Shown piece after piece: positions 7,633 through 17,077 of a stretch of 64,000 nucleotides of DNA; position 1 is the first letter of the stretch; every line of letters starts with the position of its first letter. The position numbers and the translations under genes were made by a program. The notes beneath the pieces were generated by a model. The model saw only the letters and a program-made list of their open reading frames with translations. It was not told the DNA's origin and did no database searches. The stretch lies in contig NZ_CP058983.1 in assembly GCF_019278465.1 (NCBI RefSeq), positions 2,727,501-2,791,500 on the forward strand. The letters are read 5' to 3'. Source of the DNA: Tenacibaculum sp. AHE14PA. GTDB lineage: Bacteria; Bacteroidota; Bacteroidia; Flavobacteriales; Flavobacteriaceae.

Positions 7633-8526
7633 TTATCCGTTAATAGCAACTACTTCGTTAATCTGATTTGGTAGCATATCTTTAAGCATGGTTTCAATAC
7701 CATTTTTTAAAGTAACAGTTGATGACGGGCATCCGCTACAAGCGCCTTGAAGAATTACACTCACTCTTTTTGTTTCTTTATCGTAGGATTGAAACGCAAT
7801 GTTTCCTCCATCTGAAGCTACAGCAGGTTTTATGTATTCATCTAAAATGTCAACTATTTTAGCTTCTATCTCTGTTAAATCTTCTTTCGGGATTTCAACA
7901 TTTTGCGTTGTTTGCTGTTTCGGAAGTTCTTGTATAATTGTTTTTCCGTCTTGAATATAGGTTCTAATAAATGAACGAATTTCTTGATGAACTTCATTCC
8001 ACTCTATCATATCGTATTTTGTAATAGATACGTAGTTTTCAGAAATGAAAATTTCTTTAACAAATGAGAATCCAAATAATTCTGTTGCTAAAGGAGATGA
8101 TTTACTAGCTTCTTCAATGTTTTTAAACTCAACATCTGTTTGCGTAAGTGCTTTGTTTGAACCAAACTTCATTACAGCCGGGTTTGGCGTAACTTCAGCA
8201 TACACTTCAACAGCATCTTTTTTAGTTGTTTCCTCTTGTACAAGCGTATTACCTTCTTGTAAATAGTTTTCTATTTGTTGGCGAACTTCTTCTTCAACAT
8301 CATCCCATTGAACAATATCAAAACGCTGAATAGCAATGAAGTTAGCAGTGATTAGTATTTTTTTTACAAAAGGAAGGTAAAAAAGTTGTTGTGCTAAAGG
8401 TGAATTTTTAGCTTCGTCTATATTGTTAAACTCGTAACTACCACCGTTTACTAAAATTTTGTTACTCACAAATTTAAGAATGGTTTCGTTATTAGTTTCT
8501 TGTAATGTTATTTTTAGTGTGCTCAT
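7633..8526 (-). CDS. Nfu/NifU-type iron-sulfur scaffold with two N-terminal domains
   Basis: About 297 residues. Two consecutive Nfu N-terminal domains can be seen: the first has LVNGGSYEFNNIDEA and AQQLFYLPFVKKILITANFI, the second VMKFGSNKALTQTDVEF and ATELFGFSFVKEIFISENYV. The C-terminal NifU domain has GGNIAF and the cluster-binding ACSGCPSS (CxxC). It carries and delivers Fe-S clusters to apoproteins. A 20-residue longer frame exists, but MSTLKITLQ at 8526 is the natural start; the extra part runs into the terminator hairpin region. Most Nfu proteins have a single N-terminal domain; the doubled form is the noteworthy feature. Confidence 0.93.
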   Translation of the reverse strand: MSTLKITLQETNNETILKFVSNKILVNGGSYEFNNIDEAKNSPLAQQLFYLPFVKKILITANFIAIQRFDIVQWDDVEEEVRQQIENYLQEGNTLVQEETTKKDAVEVYAEVTPNPAVMKFGSNKALTQTDVEFKNIEEASKSSPLATELFGFSFVKEIFISENYVSITKYDMIEWNEVHQEIRSFIRTYIQDGKTIIQELPKQQTTQNVEIPKEDLTEIEAKIVDILDEYIKPAVASDGGNIAFQSYDKETKRVSVILQGACSGCPSSTVTLKNGIETMLKDMLPNQINEVVAING

Positions 8527-8572
8527 AGGTTGTAAAGTAAAGTGCAAAATTACGGTAAAAAAGTGAGATATG

Positions 8573-8614
8573 TATATATAAAACATCCTGCAAAAGCAGG
8601 ATGTTTTATATATA
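8573..8614. terminator. bidirectional terminator between nfu and the FadL-type gene
   Basis: AAAACATCCTGC-AAAA-GCAGGATGTTTT, extended by TATATA on both sides, forms a long hairpin. On the minus strand it follows the stop of the porin gene at 8630. Confidence 0.85.
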
Positions 8615-8629
8615 TTGTTTAGGATAGAA

Positions 8630-9982
8630 TTATAGGCTAAAAGTAATGGTTCCTGAAATTCTACTAGTATTGTTATCTATATTTAAATCACCAGGATTAT
8701 AGATTGTATAATATTGTCTGTTTTCGTAATTACTGTAAGATAAATCAAACTTCATGTTTCCGAAGTTGTAACCTAAACCAGCTGAATATCCTTTGATATT
8801 ATCTTTATTGGTATTGCCTCCTATAAGTAAGTTTGGGTCCTTTTCATAATGATATCCACCTCGAATACTCATTTTGTCGAAACGCCATTCTGTACCAATG
8901 TTTAAAGCGTGTGTATTTCGATAGTCATTTGAGAAGTTTGCGTTTTCTTGATTAAAATCACCATCATTAAATTTAATATTTTTATAATCTTTATAGGTGT
9001 AATCAACACTAATTAAACCTTGTTTACCAAAAATATAAGCACCACTGGCAGTTAGTCTTCCAGGTGATTTAAATTTATAAGCATAAGAATCTGGACCAAT
9101 AACATCAAAATCTTCATCAATATTTAAAGCATCAACTTCATTCATTATCAATTCATCATAATAATCTTCAATAACTTCTTGATACCAAGTTGGAGTTTCA
9201 TAAGCTAAACCAATTCTTATGTTTTGATTTACTTTATAGATGAAACCTAAGCCAAGAGAAAATCCGCTTCCTTGTATGTAAGTTTCTGTATAACTTTCTA
9301 CATCTAAAATATTCCCGTCAACATCGTCATTAACTTCATTAAAATAAGCTTCTCTGTAAAACTCTAAATCATGAAAGTTTAAAGAGGCTCCTACAAATAA
9401 TTTGTTTTGGTGTACGGCAGAGAACCCTATATTAAATACACTTGCTTCACCTTCTGTTTTGCTAGAGTTATATTGGTCGACACTTGCATCAAACTGTGTT
9501 TTTGTGGGTTTTGTGTCAGCAACATGTTCGTTGTAGAATAGGCGATTACTATTACCTTCAGCTGAATAAAATGCGTTAAAATCTTTTTTAATTCTGTAAT
9601 TAAAACTTAATGCAAAACGATTCCAATCATTGTTATAAGCGGTGTCAAAAGTTAAAATACCACCAGCTTGGCTAACGTCAAAATAATTGTCTTGTGTGTT
9701 TGTGGTGTTACCGTAATACATAGATGAATACTCGGTGTTTCTGTTGCCTAGAGTTACTGAAAATACACTTTTTTGCGCAACGGCAGCACCTGCAGGGTTA
9801 ACGCTAAAAGCAGAAATATCACCTCCTAAAGCACCGAATGCGCCACTCATACTTTCAAAACGAGCTGTTCCGTAATTGCCATCTTTAGAAAAAAGAATAC
9901 CTAAATCATTATAGCTTAATGATTGAGAAAAGGCACTATAAGTACTAGCGATCAGAGTCGCGAAAATTAAAATTCTTTTCAT
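8630..9982 (-). CDS. OmpP1/FadL family outer-membrane transporter
   Basis: A 450-residue beta-barrel protein with a signal peptide (cleavage near AFSQ). The N terminus has features of the FadL plug/hatch region: LSYNDLGILFS, ARFESMSGAFGALGGDISAFSVNPAG, with the NPAG(A) motif typical of the family. Many alternating strands follow and the protein ends with SGTITFSL. FadL proteins take up hydrophobic molecules such as fatty acids; the substrate here is unknown. It is transcribed leftward alone or with the upstream lipoprotein gene (48 nt away). Confidence 0.88.
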   Translation of the reverse strand: MKRILIFATLIASTYSAFSQSLSYNDLGILFSKDGNYGTARFESMSGAFGALGGDISAFSVNPAGAAVAQKSVFSVTLGNRNTEYSSMYYGNTTNTQDNYFDVSQAGGILTFDTAYNNDWNRFALSFNYRIKKDFNAFYSAEGNSNRLFYNEHVADTKPTKTQFDASVDQYNSSKTEGEASVFNIGFSAVHQNKLFVGASLNFHDLEFYREAYFNEVNDDVDGNILDVESYTETYIQGSGFSLGLGFIYKVNQNIRIGLAYETPTWYQEVIEDYYDELIMNEVDALNIDEDFDVIGPDSYAYKFKSPGRLTASGAYIFGKQGLISVDYTYKDYKNIKFNDGDFNQENANFSNDYRNTHALNIGTEWRFDKMSIRGGYHYEKDPNLLIGGNTNKDNIKGYSAGLGYNFGNMKFDLSYSNYENRQYYTIYNPGDLNIDNNTSRISGTITFSL

Positions 9983-10030
9983 GTTTTTTGTTAATTAGTT
10001 TTAAAATCTATTTAGAAAAATGGATTATAA

Positions 10031-11176
10031 TTATCTCCTACCGCCCCTAGAGCTTCTGCTACTAGAAGAGCTTCTTGAACTTCTACTGGAACTACTTCTA
10101 GATGAAGAGCTACGTGAACTTCTAGTTGGAGCAGAGTAACTTCTTGAGCTTTTGCTTCGCGAAGAATAGTTACTATTGCTCTTAGGCTGTTTACTTTTTC
10201 TGTAACTAGAAGAGCTTCCTTTGTTCGATTTAGAATAAGATCTGTTGTTTTTAGTACCTCTTGTAGAACTACTACGACTACTTCGGTTACCTCTTGTTCC
10301 TTTTACAGATCTGTTTCCGTTAGGGTTATATCCTTTTGTGTATCTTTTATTAGAACTCCCTCTTGTTGGTTTTTTAATTCGTTTGTTTTTTCGTGACTTT
10401 ACATCTTTTGTAGAACGTGTAAGTTTAGTGTTACTTCTTCTGTAGGTTTTTGATGATCTTCTAGAGGTAGAGTAATTTCGGTTATTGTTTTTATAACCTC
10501 TATTATAGCTAGTTGTTCCTCTTCTTGAGTTTGATACAGTTCTATAACCTCTATAATAATTTGCTCCTCTATAAGGTCTATAATAACGATTGTTATAGTA
10601 GTGATTTCTATAATATGGGTTATTAAGCCTTCTGTAGTCGTAAGGAGAGTTCCAGTAATTGTGATACCCCCAGCCATAACCATAGAATCTCGGTCCCCAC
10701 CATGGATTGTTGAAGTTACGATAACCATATAAACTAAAGCTATCCCACTCAGTATAATAACCCCATCTCGGTGAAGTGTTTATGTTTATTACAACATCAC
10801 TGTTATTATCGTTATAGCCCCAAGGTTCATTGTTGTTATAGTTAATATTATTTTCTTCTTCATATATAATATCTTCGTCTTCATTGTAATCACCATCATC
10901 AGAAGTATAGTTTTCTATATCCGTAAAAATATCGGTTCCGTTTAATGCACCTAAACGTTCAATTTCTTTGGTAAAATAATTTTCTTCATATTCCTGATAT
11001 TCATTTTCATCAGCAATAATAACTCTTCGCTGAGGTTGTTCTTGAGGAGTGTCAGCATAAATACCATCACCACTGTCAGCAACCGTTTGCATTGTTCCGC
11101 AAGAAACAAGTGTTATTATCATAAATAAAGATAGAATATAAATAGGGAGCTTGGTTTTGGCGTAATATAACTTCAT
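10031..11176 (-). CDS. lipoprotein with acidic, aromatic and Arg/Ser-rich segments
   Basis: I cannot name a family. The 381-residue protein has a type II signal with the lipobox LVSC (Cys about residue 26). Residues about 30-125 are acidic, residues about 125-215 are rich in Tyr, Trp and Asn, and from about 215 to the end the protein is dominated by Arg, Ser, Lys and Gly, finishing in Ser/Arg runs and GGRR. Such an opposite-charge, low-complexity layout suggests surface or cell-wall interaction rather than catalysis. It is divergent from proS. The high-Ser/Arg tail uses varied codons, so it is not a simple nucleotide repeat. Confidence 0.8.
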   Translation of the reverse strand: MKLYYAKTKLPIYILSLFMIITLVSCGTMQTVADSGDGIYADTPQEQPQRRVIIADENEYQEYEENYFTKEIERLGALNGTDIFTDIENYTSDDGDYNEDEDIIYEEENNINYNNNEPWGYNDNNSDVVININTSPRWGYYTEWDSFSLYGYRNFNNPWWGPRFYGYGWGYHNYWNSPYDYRRLNNPYYRNHYYNNRYYRPYRGANYYRGYRTVSNSRRGTTSYNRGYKNNNRNYSTSRRSSKTYRRSNTKLTRSTKDVKSRKNKRIKKPTRGSSNKRYTKGYNPNGNRSVKGTRGNRSSRSSSTRGTKNNRSYSKSNKGSSSSYRKSKQPKSNSNYSSRSKSSRSYSAPTRSSRSSSSRSSSSRSSRSSSSSRSSRGGRR

Positions 11177-11234
11177 GGCTGATTTTTTAGGTTATTAAAA
11201 ACTAATTCGAAAATCTGTTGCAAAATATTATTTC

Positions 11235-11269
11235 TTTGTTGGGCTTGTACCCTTTTTAATGTAGTTTTG
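11235..11269 (+). promoter_or_regulatory. promoter of proS
   Basis: TTTG at 11235-11238 and TAGTTTTG at 11262-11269 fit the Bacteroidetes -33/-7 pattern with 23-nt spacing. The start of transcription would be near 11275, about 45 nt before the ATG. Confidence 0.6.
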
Positions 11270-11321
11270 CATAGACAATTTACGCATAAAAAATAACAAT
11301 ATTTATGCCAAACTTTTGATT

Positions 11322-12800
11322 ATGGGCAAACATTTGACAAAAAGAGAAGAAGATTACTCTAAATGGTATAACGAATTAGTTGTAAAAGCTAATTTAGCTG
11401 AGAACTCGGCAGTAAGAGGATGTATGGTTATAAAACCTTACGGATTTGCTATTTGGGAAAAAATGCAAGCAGAATTAGACAGAATGTTTAAGGAAACTGG
11501 GCACGAAAATGCTTATTTCCCGCTTTTTGTACCTAAAAGTTTATTTGAGGCTGAAGAGAAAAATGCAGAAGGATTTGCAAAAGAATGTGCTGTTGTAACG
11601 CATTATCGTTTGCAGAGTGATCCTGATAAACCAGGGAAATTAAGAGTAGATCCTGAAGCTAAGTTAGAGGAAGAATTAGTGGTTCGTCCTACTTCTGAGG
11701 CTATTATATGGAATACCTATAAAGGTTGGATACAATCATACCGTGATTTACCATTATTAATAAATCAATGGGCAAATGTAGTTCGTTGGGAAATGCGTAC
11801 ACGTTTATTTTTACGTACTGCCGAATTTTTATGGCAAGAAGGGCATACCGCACACGCTACAAAAGCAGAAGCTATTTCTGAAGCAAAACAAATGCAAGAA
11901 GTGTATGCAACATTTGCTGAAGATTTTATGGCAATGCCAGTAGTAAAAGGAGCTAAATCTGAAAGTGAACGTTTTGCAGGTGCCGATGATACTTTAACTA
12001 TTGAAGCATTAATGCAAGATGGAAAGGCCTTACAGGCAGGAACATCTCACTTTTTAGGTCAGAATTTTGCAAAAGCTTTTGATGTGAAATATACCTCTAA
12101 AGAAGGAAAGAAAGAATACGTTTGGGCTACATCTTGGGGAGTTTCAACACGTTTAATTGGTGGTTTAATTATGACACATTCAGATGATGCAGGATTAGTT
12201 TTGCCTCCGAGATTAGCGCCAATTCAAGTTGTTATTGTCCCTATATATAAAGGAGAAGAGCAATTAGCTGCTATTTCAGAGAAAGTAGACGTAATCGTTA
12301 AAGAATTGCGTAAAAAAGGAGTTTCTGTTAAGTTTGATGATAGAGATACTTATAGACCAGGAGCTAAGTTTGCTGAATATGAACTAAAAGGTGTGCCGGT
12401 TAGAATTGCAATGGGTAACCGCGATTTAGAAAATGGTACTGTTGAAGTTGCACGTCGTGATACTTTCGAGAAGCAAACGATTGCTATAGATGAAGTAGTA
12501 AATGTTGTTGCTAATCTATTAGAAGAGATTCAAGAAAGCTTATTTAAAAAAGCTTTAGATTATAGAGCAGCTCATACTACTGAGGTTACAACTTTTGATG
12601 AATTTAAAGATGTAATAGAAAATAAAGGAGGTTTTGTATCTGCTCACTGGGACGGAACGACTGAGACAGAAGATAAGATTCAGGAATTAACAAAAGCAAC
12701 CATTAGGTGTATTCCTAACGATGCTAAAGAGGAAGTAGGGAAGTGTATATTTACAGGGAACCCATCCTCTAAAAAGGTTCTTTTTGCGAAAGCATATTAA
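11322..12800 (+). CDS. proS: prolyl-tRNA synthetase, short (archaeal/eukaryotic-like) form
   Basis: About 492 residues; charges tRNA-Pro with proline. Class II motifs are visible: [10 protein letters not shown], the RPTSEA block, [23 protein letters not shown] (motif 2 region), and [17 protein letters not shown] (motif 3 region), followed by an anticodon-binding domain and the zinc-domain-like tail ending in KVLFAKAY. It lacks the bacterial editing insertion, as in ProS type 3. A TTG two codons upstream is open, but ATG 11322 (MGKHLTK) is the likely start. Confidence 0.97.
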   Translation: MGKHLTKREEDYSKWYNELVVKANLAENSAVRGCMVIKPYGFAIWEKMQAELDRMFKETGHENAYFPLFVPKSLFEAEEKNAEGFAKECAVVTHYRLQSDPDKPGKLRVDPEAKLEEELVVRPTSEAIIWNTYKGWIQSYRDLPLLINQWANVVRWEMRTRLFLRTAEFLWQEGHTAHATKAEAISEAKQMQEVYATFAEDFMAMPVVKGAKSESERFAGADDTLTIEALMQDGKALQAGTSHFLGQNFAKAFDVKYTSKEGKKEYVWATSWGVSTRLIGGLIMTHSDDAGLVLPPRLAPIQVVIVPIYKGEEQLAAISEKVDVIVKELRKKGVSVKFDDRDTYRPGAKFAEYELKGVPVRIAMGNRDLENGTVEVARRDTFEKQTIAIDEVVNVVANLLEEIQESLFKKALDYRAAHTTEVTTFDEFKDVIENKGGFVSAHWDGTTETEDKIQELTKATIRCIPNDAKEEVGKCIFTGNPSSKKVLFAKAY

Positions 12801-12801
12801 T

Positions 12802-12840
12802 AAGAATAAAAAACCCTGCAAACGCAGGGTTTTTTATTCT
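12802..12840. terminator. terminator of proS
   Basis: AAAAAACCCTGC-AAAC-GCAGGGTTTTTT with further A/T pairing forms a strong hairpin with a T run starting 20-odd nt after the proS stop. Confidence 0.9.
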
Positions 12841-13080
12841 TATTTTTTCCGCTAAAGTTTATAAGGGCAAATCTTATTTTAGATTATCATATGTTTTTTA
12901 ACCTTAAAATAGATTCGTAAGGTAATTTAATTGAAGTCAAATGAAATTATTTCATGTTTTTTTGTGGGTAATTTTTACCTTTTTGTATCGAAATAGTACT
13001 GAAAACTATCTTATTAGGTTTTGTTTTTAAGATAGGGTATTTTAAAGTGATATAAAAACAGCAAAAAAAAATAAAAAAGC

Positions 13081-13111
13081 TTTGTAGGAATAAAAACTGT
13101 TACTATATTTG
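13081..13111 (+). promoter_or_regulatory. promoter of tRNA-Glu copy 1
   Basis: TTTG at 13081-13084 and TATATTTG at 13104-13111 are separated by 19 nt, an ideal Bacteroidetes promoter. The 240 nt between the proS terminator and this site hold nothing else that I can identify. Confidence 0.85.
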
Positions 13112-13141
13112 CACCCGCAATCAGGAAAAATTGGTTGTTTT

Positions 13142-13213
13142 GGTCCGTTCGTCTAGGGGTTAGGACGCATGGTTTTCATCCATGTAACACGGGTTCGATT
13201 CCCGTACGGACTA
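13142..13213 (+). tRNA. tRNA-Glu (anticodon TTC), copy 1
   Basis: GGTCCGT (13142-13148) pairs with ACGGACT (13206-13212) and A13213 is the discriminator. The anticodon stem CATGG/CCATG holds the loop TTTTCAT, giving TTC. CCA is not encoded. Identical in sequence to copy 2 at 13334. Confidence 0.96.
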
Positions 13214-13277
13214 CAGAGTTTAGTTAGTTTTTTAAAAGAGTTTAAATCTTTTATTAGTTAATTAAAAAAATAAAATT

Positions 13278-13308
13278 ATTGCAAATATCAAAAAGTATTG
13301 TATATTTG
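13278..13308 (+). promoter_or_regulatory. promoter of tRNA-Glu copy 2 and possibly rpsT
   Basis: TTG at 13279-13281 and TATATTTG at 13301-13308, spacing 19 nt. The TTTGCACCCGCAATCAG segment after the box is shared with copy 1, showing that promoter and tRNA were duplicated together. Confidence 0.85.
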
Positions 13309-13333
13309 CACCCGCAATCAGAATGATTGTTTT

Positions 13334-13405
13334 GGTCCGTTCGTCTAGGGGTTAGGACGCATGGTTTTCATCCATGTAACACGGGTTCGATTCCCGTACG
13401 GACTA
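13334..13405 (+). tRNA. tRNA-Glu (anticodon TTC), copy 2
   Basis: The same 72-nt sequence as copy 1, 192 nt downstream. It ends 35 nt before the rpsT start codon, with no terminator between them, so a tRNA-mRNA transcript is likely. Confidence 0.96.
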
Positions 13406-13440
13406 CAAAGTTTTTTATAAACAATTAAGAATCTAGTATA

Positions 13441-13692
13441 ATGGCAAATCACAAGTCAGCAATAAAAAGAATTAGAAGTAACGACGCTAAGCGTTTAAGA
13501 AACAAATATCAGCATAAAACAACTCGTAATGCTGTTAGGAGATTAAAAGCGTCTGAAGACAAGAAGGAAGCAGAAGGTATGTTTTCTACTGTTGTATCTA
13601 TGTTAGATAAATTAGCTAAAAATAACATTATTCATAAGAATAAAGCAGCTAACTTAAAATCTAAATTAGCTAAGCACGTTGCATCTTTATAA
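13441..13692 (+). CDS. rpsT: 30S ribosomal protein S20
   Basis: An 83-residue, strongly basic helical protein that binds 16S rRNA early in small-subunit assembly. The start [22 protein letters not shown] is diagnostic and the second half ([17 protein letters not shown]) is typical. No promoter of its own is obvious in the 35 nt after tRNA-Glu, so it probably uses the tRNA promoter. A strong terminator follows. Confidence 0.98.
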   Translation: MANHKSAIKRIRSNDAKRLRNKYQHKTTRNAVRRLKASEDKKEAEGMFSTVVSMLDKLAKNNIIHKNKAANLKSKLAKHVASL

Positions 13693-13713
13693 GACAATTT
13701 AAAGCTACAAAAT

Positions 13714-13748
13714 AAAAAAACGCTTCGATTTTATCGAAGCGTTTTTTT
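13714..13748. terminator. terminator of rpsT
   Basis: AAACGCTTCGAT-TTT-ATCGAAGCGTTT with flanking A and T runs; strong on both strands. Confidence 0.9.
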
Positions 13749-13879
13749 GTGCGCTTTTGTTTGATGTAAATAAGATGTTTGATTTATGGTATTATGGTAT
13801 AGATTTTACTAAAAACCCTTTTAGAATGAAGTGTATTAAGTTTTATCCTTGTGTCTGGTAGAGATTAATAGTAGTTGTT

Positions 13880-15157
13880 TTACCAATCGTATTTCTTGTG
13901 AGCGTCTAATCTTATGAAAATAAATAGGAGTAGTGTAAAACCCCATAAAGAAGAGCCTCCGTAACTGAAAAAAGGTAAAGGGATTCCGATAGTTGGTAGT
14001 AAGCCGATAACCATACCTATATTTACAATTAAGTGAAAGAATATGATAGAGGCTATGCCATAACCGTATATACGGCTAAATTTATTATTTTGCTTTTCTG
14101 ATAAGTATATAATACGATATAAAAGCAACATAAATAGTATTATTACGAGAGAACTTCCTAAGAATCCCCATTCTTCCCCAATTGTACTATATATATAATC
14201 TGTATGTTGCTCAGGAACAAAATCTCCTTGTGTTCGATCGCCTTGTAAGAAACCTTTACCAAAAAAACCACCAGAACTAATTGTTAATTCTGATTGATAA
14301 GAGTTGTATCCAATTCCTTTTGTATCTGTAACCTTTCCTAATAAAATATCAAATCTGTCTTTTTGATGTTGTTCTAGAATGTTATCATACATATAGCCAA
14401 TGCCAAAAACAAATAAACTTGTAAATATATACAGAGCAACTATTCTAAAGGCGTTAAACCTAATAAATCGTTTATTTTTATATACAGCATAGATGGTTGC
14501 AAGAGTGATGAGGGCTAAACAAATAATAAGGATTAGTTTGGCTCCGAAATAAATAGTTAATATAAATAAAAGTATAGATACGGCACCAAATATTAAATAT
14601 ACTAAACTTAATCCCTCTCTGTTTAAGACAAAAAAGAAAGCAAAGTAAATTAAAACAGAACCCATATCTGGCTGTAATGCAATAAGAAATGCAGGTAAAA
14701 ATATTATAACAAATGTTTTTACTTGGTTTTTTATTAGTTTTAAGTTGTACTTACGGTCACTCATTAGTTTAGCAAGCGCTAATGCAGTAAATGCCTTTGC
14801 AAATTCTGAAGGTTGTAAACCAATGCCACCGAAATTATACCAAGATGTAGCTCCGTTAATTTTTTTTCCGAAAACAAAAACCCCGGCTAGTAGTATTAAA
14901 GAGAATATATATAAAACACTTGCAAATTGCTCGTAAAATTTCGAATTAAAGAAAAGAATAAGAATAATAACAGGAATTGTTAAGGATATAAAAATTAATT
15001 GTTTCCCGTACTTAGTAGAAAAGTCGAAAACATCTCTAGTTTCATCTGTTGATGAAGATGCGTAAATATTCATCCAGCCGAAACCAACAAGTATAATATA
15101 GATAAAAACTAGCAGCCAATCGATGCCTTCAAATATGTTATTTCGTTCCTGACGCAA
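13880..15157 (-). CDS. rodA: rod-shape peptidoglycan glycosyltransferase RodA
   Basis: A 425-residue SEDS-family polytopic inner-membrane protein (about ten helices) that polymerises lipid II glycan strands with PBP2 during cell elongation. Family marks include GATSWYNFGGIGLQPSEFAK, LIALQPDMGSVLIYF (with the catalytic-region Asp), FVPEQHTDYIYSTIGEEWGF and PTIGIPLPFFSYGGSS. The start codon is TTG, 20 nt inside the 3' end of mrdA; I see no ATG alternative. It is the last gene of purH-mreBCD-mrdA-rodA. Confidence 0.96.
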   Translation of the reverse strand: MRQERNNIFEGIDWLLVFIYIILVGFGWMNIYASSSTDETRDVFDFSTKYGKQLIFISLTIPVIILILFFNSKFYEQFASVLYIFSLILLAGVFVFGKKINGATSWYNFGGIGLQPSEFAKAFTALALAKLMSDRKYNLKLIKNQVKTFVIIFLPAFLIALQPDMGSVLIYFAFFFVLNREGLSLVYLIFGAVSILLFILTIYFGAKLILIICLALITLATIYAVYKNKRFIRFNAFRIVALYIFTSLFVFGIGYMYDNILEQHQKDRFDILLGKVTDTKGIGYNSYQSELTISSGGFFGKGFLQGDRTQGDFVPEQHTDYIYSTIGEEWGFLGSSLVIILFMLLLYRIIYLSEKQNNKFSRIYGYGIASIIFFHLIVNIGMVIGLLPTIGIPLPFFSYGGSSLWGFTLLLFIFIRLDAHKKYDW

Positions 15158-17021
15158 GGGTATCTTTCTTTTTAATTAATTTATCATATTCTTTTTGAAG
15201 ACTCATATTAATCATACGGTCTTCAAGGCGCTTATTTGTAATTGAGCCTCTAAGGTATTTTTCAATGAGAAGGCTAGTTACTGGTCCTGCTATTGTTGAG
15301 CCATACCCTCCATTTTCTACAAAAATTGCAATAGCGATTTTAGGATTATCTTTAGGGGCAAAAGCAATAAAAATAGAATGATCTTGGGCTTGTACCTTTT
15401 CTCCATCTATCATTTTAATTTTATTTTCAGCAGTTCCTGTTTTTCCACAAATTTCAATTCCTTTTATTTGATACCACTTAGCGGTTCCGTATGTAAAAAC
15501 TTCGTGCATTGCTTCGATAGCGATAGGAAAATGTTTAGGGTCTATAGTAGTATTTCTACGGGTAGAATATGCAGAATCTGTAACTGTTTTATTATCAATT
15601 TTTTTTACAATATGTGGTGTGTAAAAGTAACCTTTATTAGCAATTGCAGCAGTCATGTTTGCTAGTTGCATAGGAGTTGCAAGTATTTCACCCTGACCAA
15701 TTGAGTTTGAAATAGTATAGGTTGATTGCCATTTATTTTTATACCACTTGTTGTAAAAATCAGTATTAGGTACCATTCCTTTTCTTCCTGCAGGTAAGTC
15801 ATAGCCAAGGTAATTTCCGAGACCAAAACTTTCAACGTGTTTGTTCCAGTTTTCCATTCCTTCTTTAGGATCACCAGTTTTATCAATAATTTTCTTATAA
15901 GTTGTGGCAAAATAACTATTACATGATTTGGCAATAGCGGTTTTTAAACGAATTGGTCTACCTGTAATACCACAGTGGCATCCCATGAACTCATTTTTAC
16001 GTGCTCCGTATCTGTATCCATGTTGACAATACACACCAAAGTCTTTATCAATAACCTCTTCTTGTAAGCCAATTAATCCATTCAGAATTTTAAATGGAGA
16101 GCCAGGAGGGTACATAGCTTGCAATCCACGGTCAAAAGTTGGCATGTTTATGGTATCATTAAATAATTTTACTGAATTAGGAGACCTTTTTCTACCAACC
16201 AATAAATTAGGGTCGTAAGAAGGTGCTGTTATTAAAGCTAAAATCTCACCAGTTTTTGGTTCGATAGCTACAATACCACCTCTTTTTCCTTTCATTAATA
16301 ATTCGCCGTATTGTTGTAATTCGCTATCAATAGTAAGTGTTAAATCTTTACCGGTAACAGCAAGTGTATCGAATTTACCATCTTTATACGAACCGGTAAT
16401 TTTATTTAAGTTATTTCTTTTAAAACGCTTTTTACCTTTAACACCTCTAAGAACTCCTTCGTATTGTTTTTCTACCCCAAGTTTACCTATTAACTCTCCT
16501 TGTTCATAGTAATCATTTGTTCTTGCTTTTTTTTCGTTTACTTCAGCAATAAAGCCTAAAATATTGGCGCCAGTATCAATAGGGTAATTTCTAATAATAC
16601 GTTTTTGAATGTAAAAACCTTTGTATTTTGGTAGTTTTTCTTGTAGATAAGCAAAATCTTCTTTCGCTAATTGTTTTAGAAACTTAGAAGGTAGCCATCG
16701 AGCATATTTTTCAGCTTTGTTATATCTTTTTTTAAAGTCTTCTTTTGTTATTTTTAAAAGGGCGCAAAACTCTAGAGTATCTAATGGTTCCACATCTTTA
16801 GGAACTACCATTACATCATATGATAATTGATTTGCTACTAATAATTTGTTATTACGATCGTATATATAACCACGTTCTGGGTAATCATATTCAATCTTAA
16901 CAGCAGAGCTTTGTGCTGGGTTTTGGTCTGTGCCACGAATAACTTGCAATTGAAACAACCTAACAATATAAATTAGTCCAATAAGGGTGATTAAAAATAT
17001 AAGTAAGAAACTACGTTTCAT
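15138..17021 (-). CDS. mrdA: penicillin-binding protein 2
   Basis: A 627-residue bitopic transpeptidase that cross-links peptidoglycan in the elongasome with RodA. One N-terminal membrane helix (residues about 5-22) is followed by the dimerisation domain (PERGYIYDRNNKLLVAN) and the transpeptidase domain with the three active-site motifs: SPFK (SxxK, after the MYPPG block), SCN (SxN, in AKSCNSYF) and KTG (in CGKTGTAENK). The length is normal. It overlaps rodA by 20 nt, which suggests translational coupling. Confidence 0.97.
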   Translation of the reverse strand: MKRSFLLIFLITLIGLIYIVRLFQLQVIRGTDQNPAQSSAVKIEYDYPERGYIYDRNNKLLVANQLSYDVMVVPKDVEPLDTLEFCALLKITKEDFKKRYNKAEKYARWLPSKFLKQLAKEDFAYLQEKLPKYKGFYIQKRIIRNYPIDTGANILGFIAEVNEKKARTNDYYEQGELIGKLGVEKQYEGVLRGVKGKKRFKRNNLNKITGSYKDGKFDTLAVTGKDLTLTIDSELQQYGELLMKGKRGGIVAIEPKTGEILALITAPSYDPNLLVGRKRSPNSVKLFNDTINMPTFDRGLQAMYPPGSPFKILNGLIGLQEEVIDKDFGVYCQHGYRYGARKNEFMGCHCGITGRPIRLKTAIAKSCNSYFATTYKKIIDKTGDPKEGMENWNKHVESFGLGNYLGYDLPAGRKGMVPNTDFYNKWYKNKWQSTYTISNSIGQGEILATPMQLANMTAAIANKGYFYTPHIVKKIDNKTVTDSAYSTRRNTTIDPKHFPIAIEAMHEVFTYGTAKWYQIKGIEICGKTGTAENKIKMIDGEKVQAQDHSIFIAFAPKDNPKIAIAIFVENGGYGSTIAGPVTSLLIEKYLRGSITNKRLEDRMINMSLQKEYDKLIKKKDTLASGTK

Positions 17022-17077
17022 TTATTATTAGTGATTTTACTAGTTAAAAAGAAATAGTTTTTAGTTTAAGAAGACAC

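Noticed and set aside
8527..8586. 20-residue N-terminal extension of the Nfu protein
   Set aside because: It runs into the terminator hairpin and lacks similarity to the conserved start MSTLKITLQ.
10399..10728. 109-codon frame inside the Arg/Ser-rich lipoprotein gene
   Set aside because: It is a shadow in another frame on the same strand, built of Ile/Thr runs that mirror the Tyr/Arg codons of the real gene.
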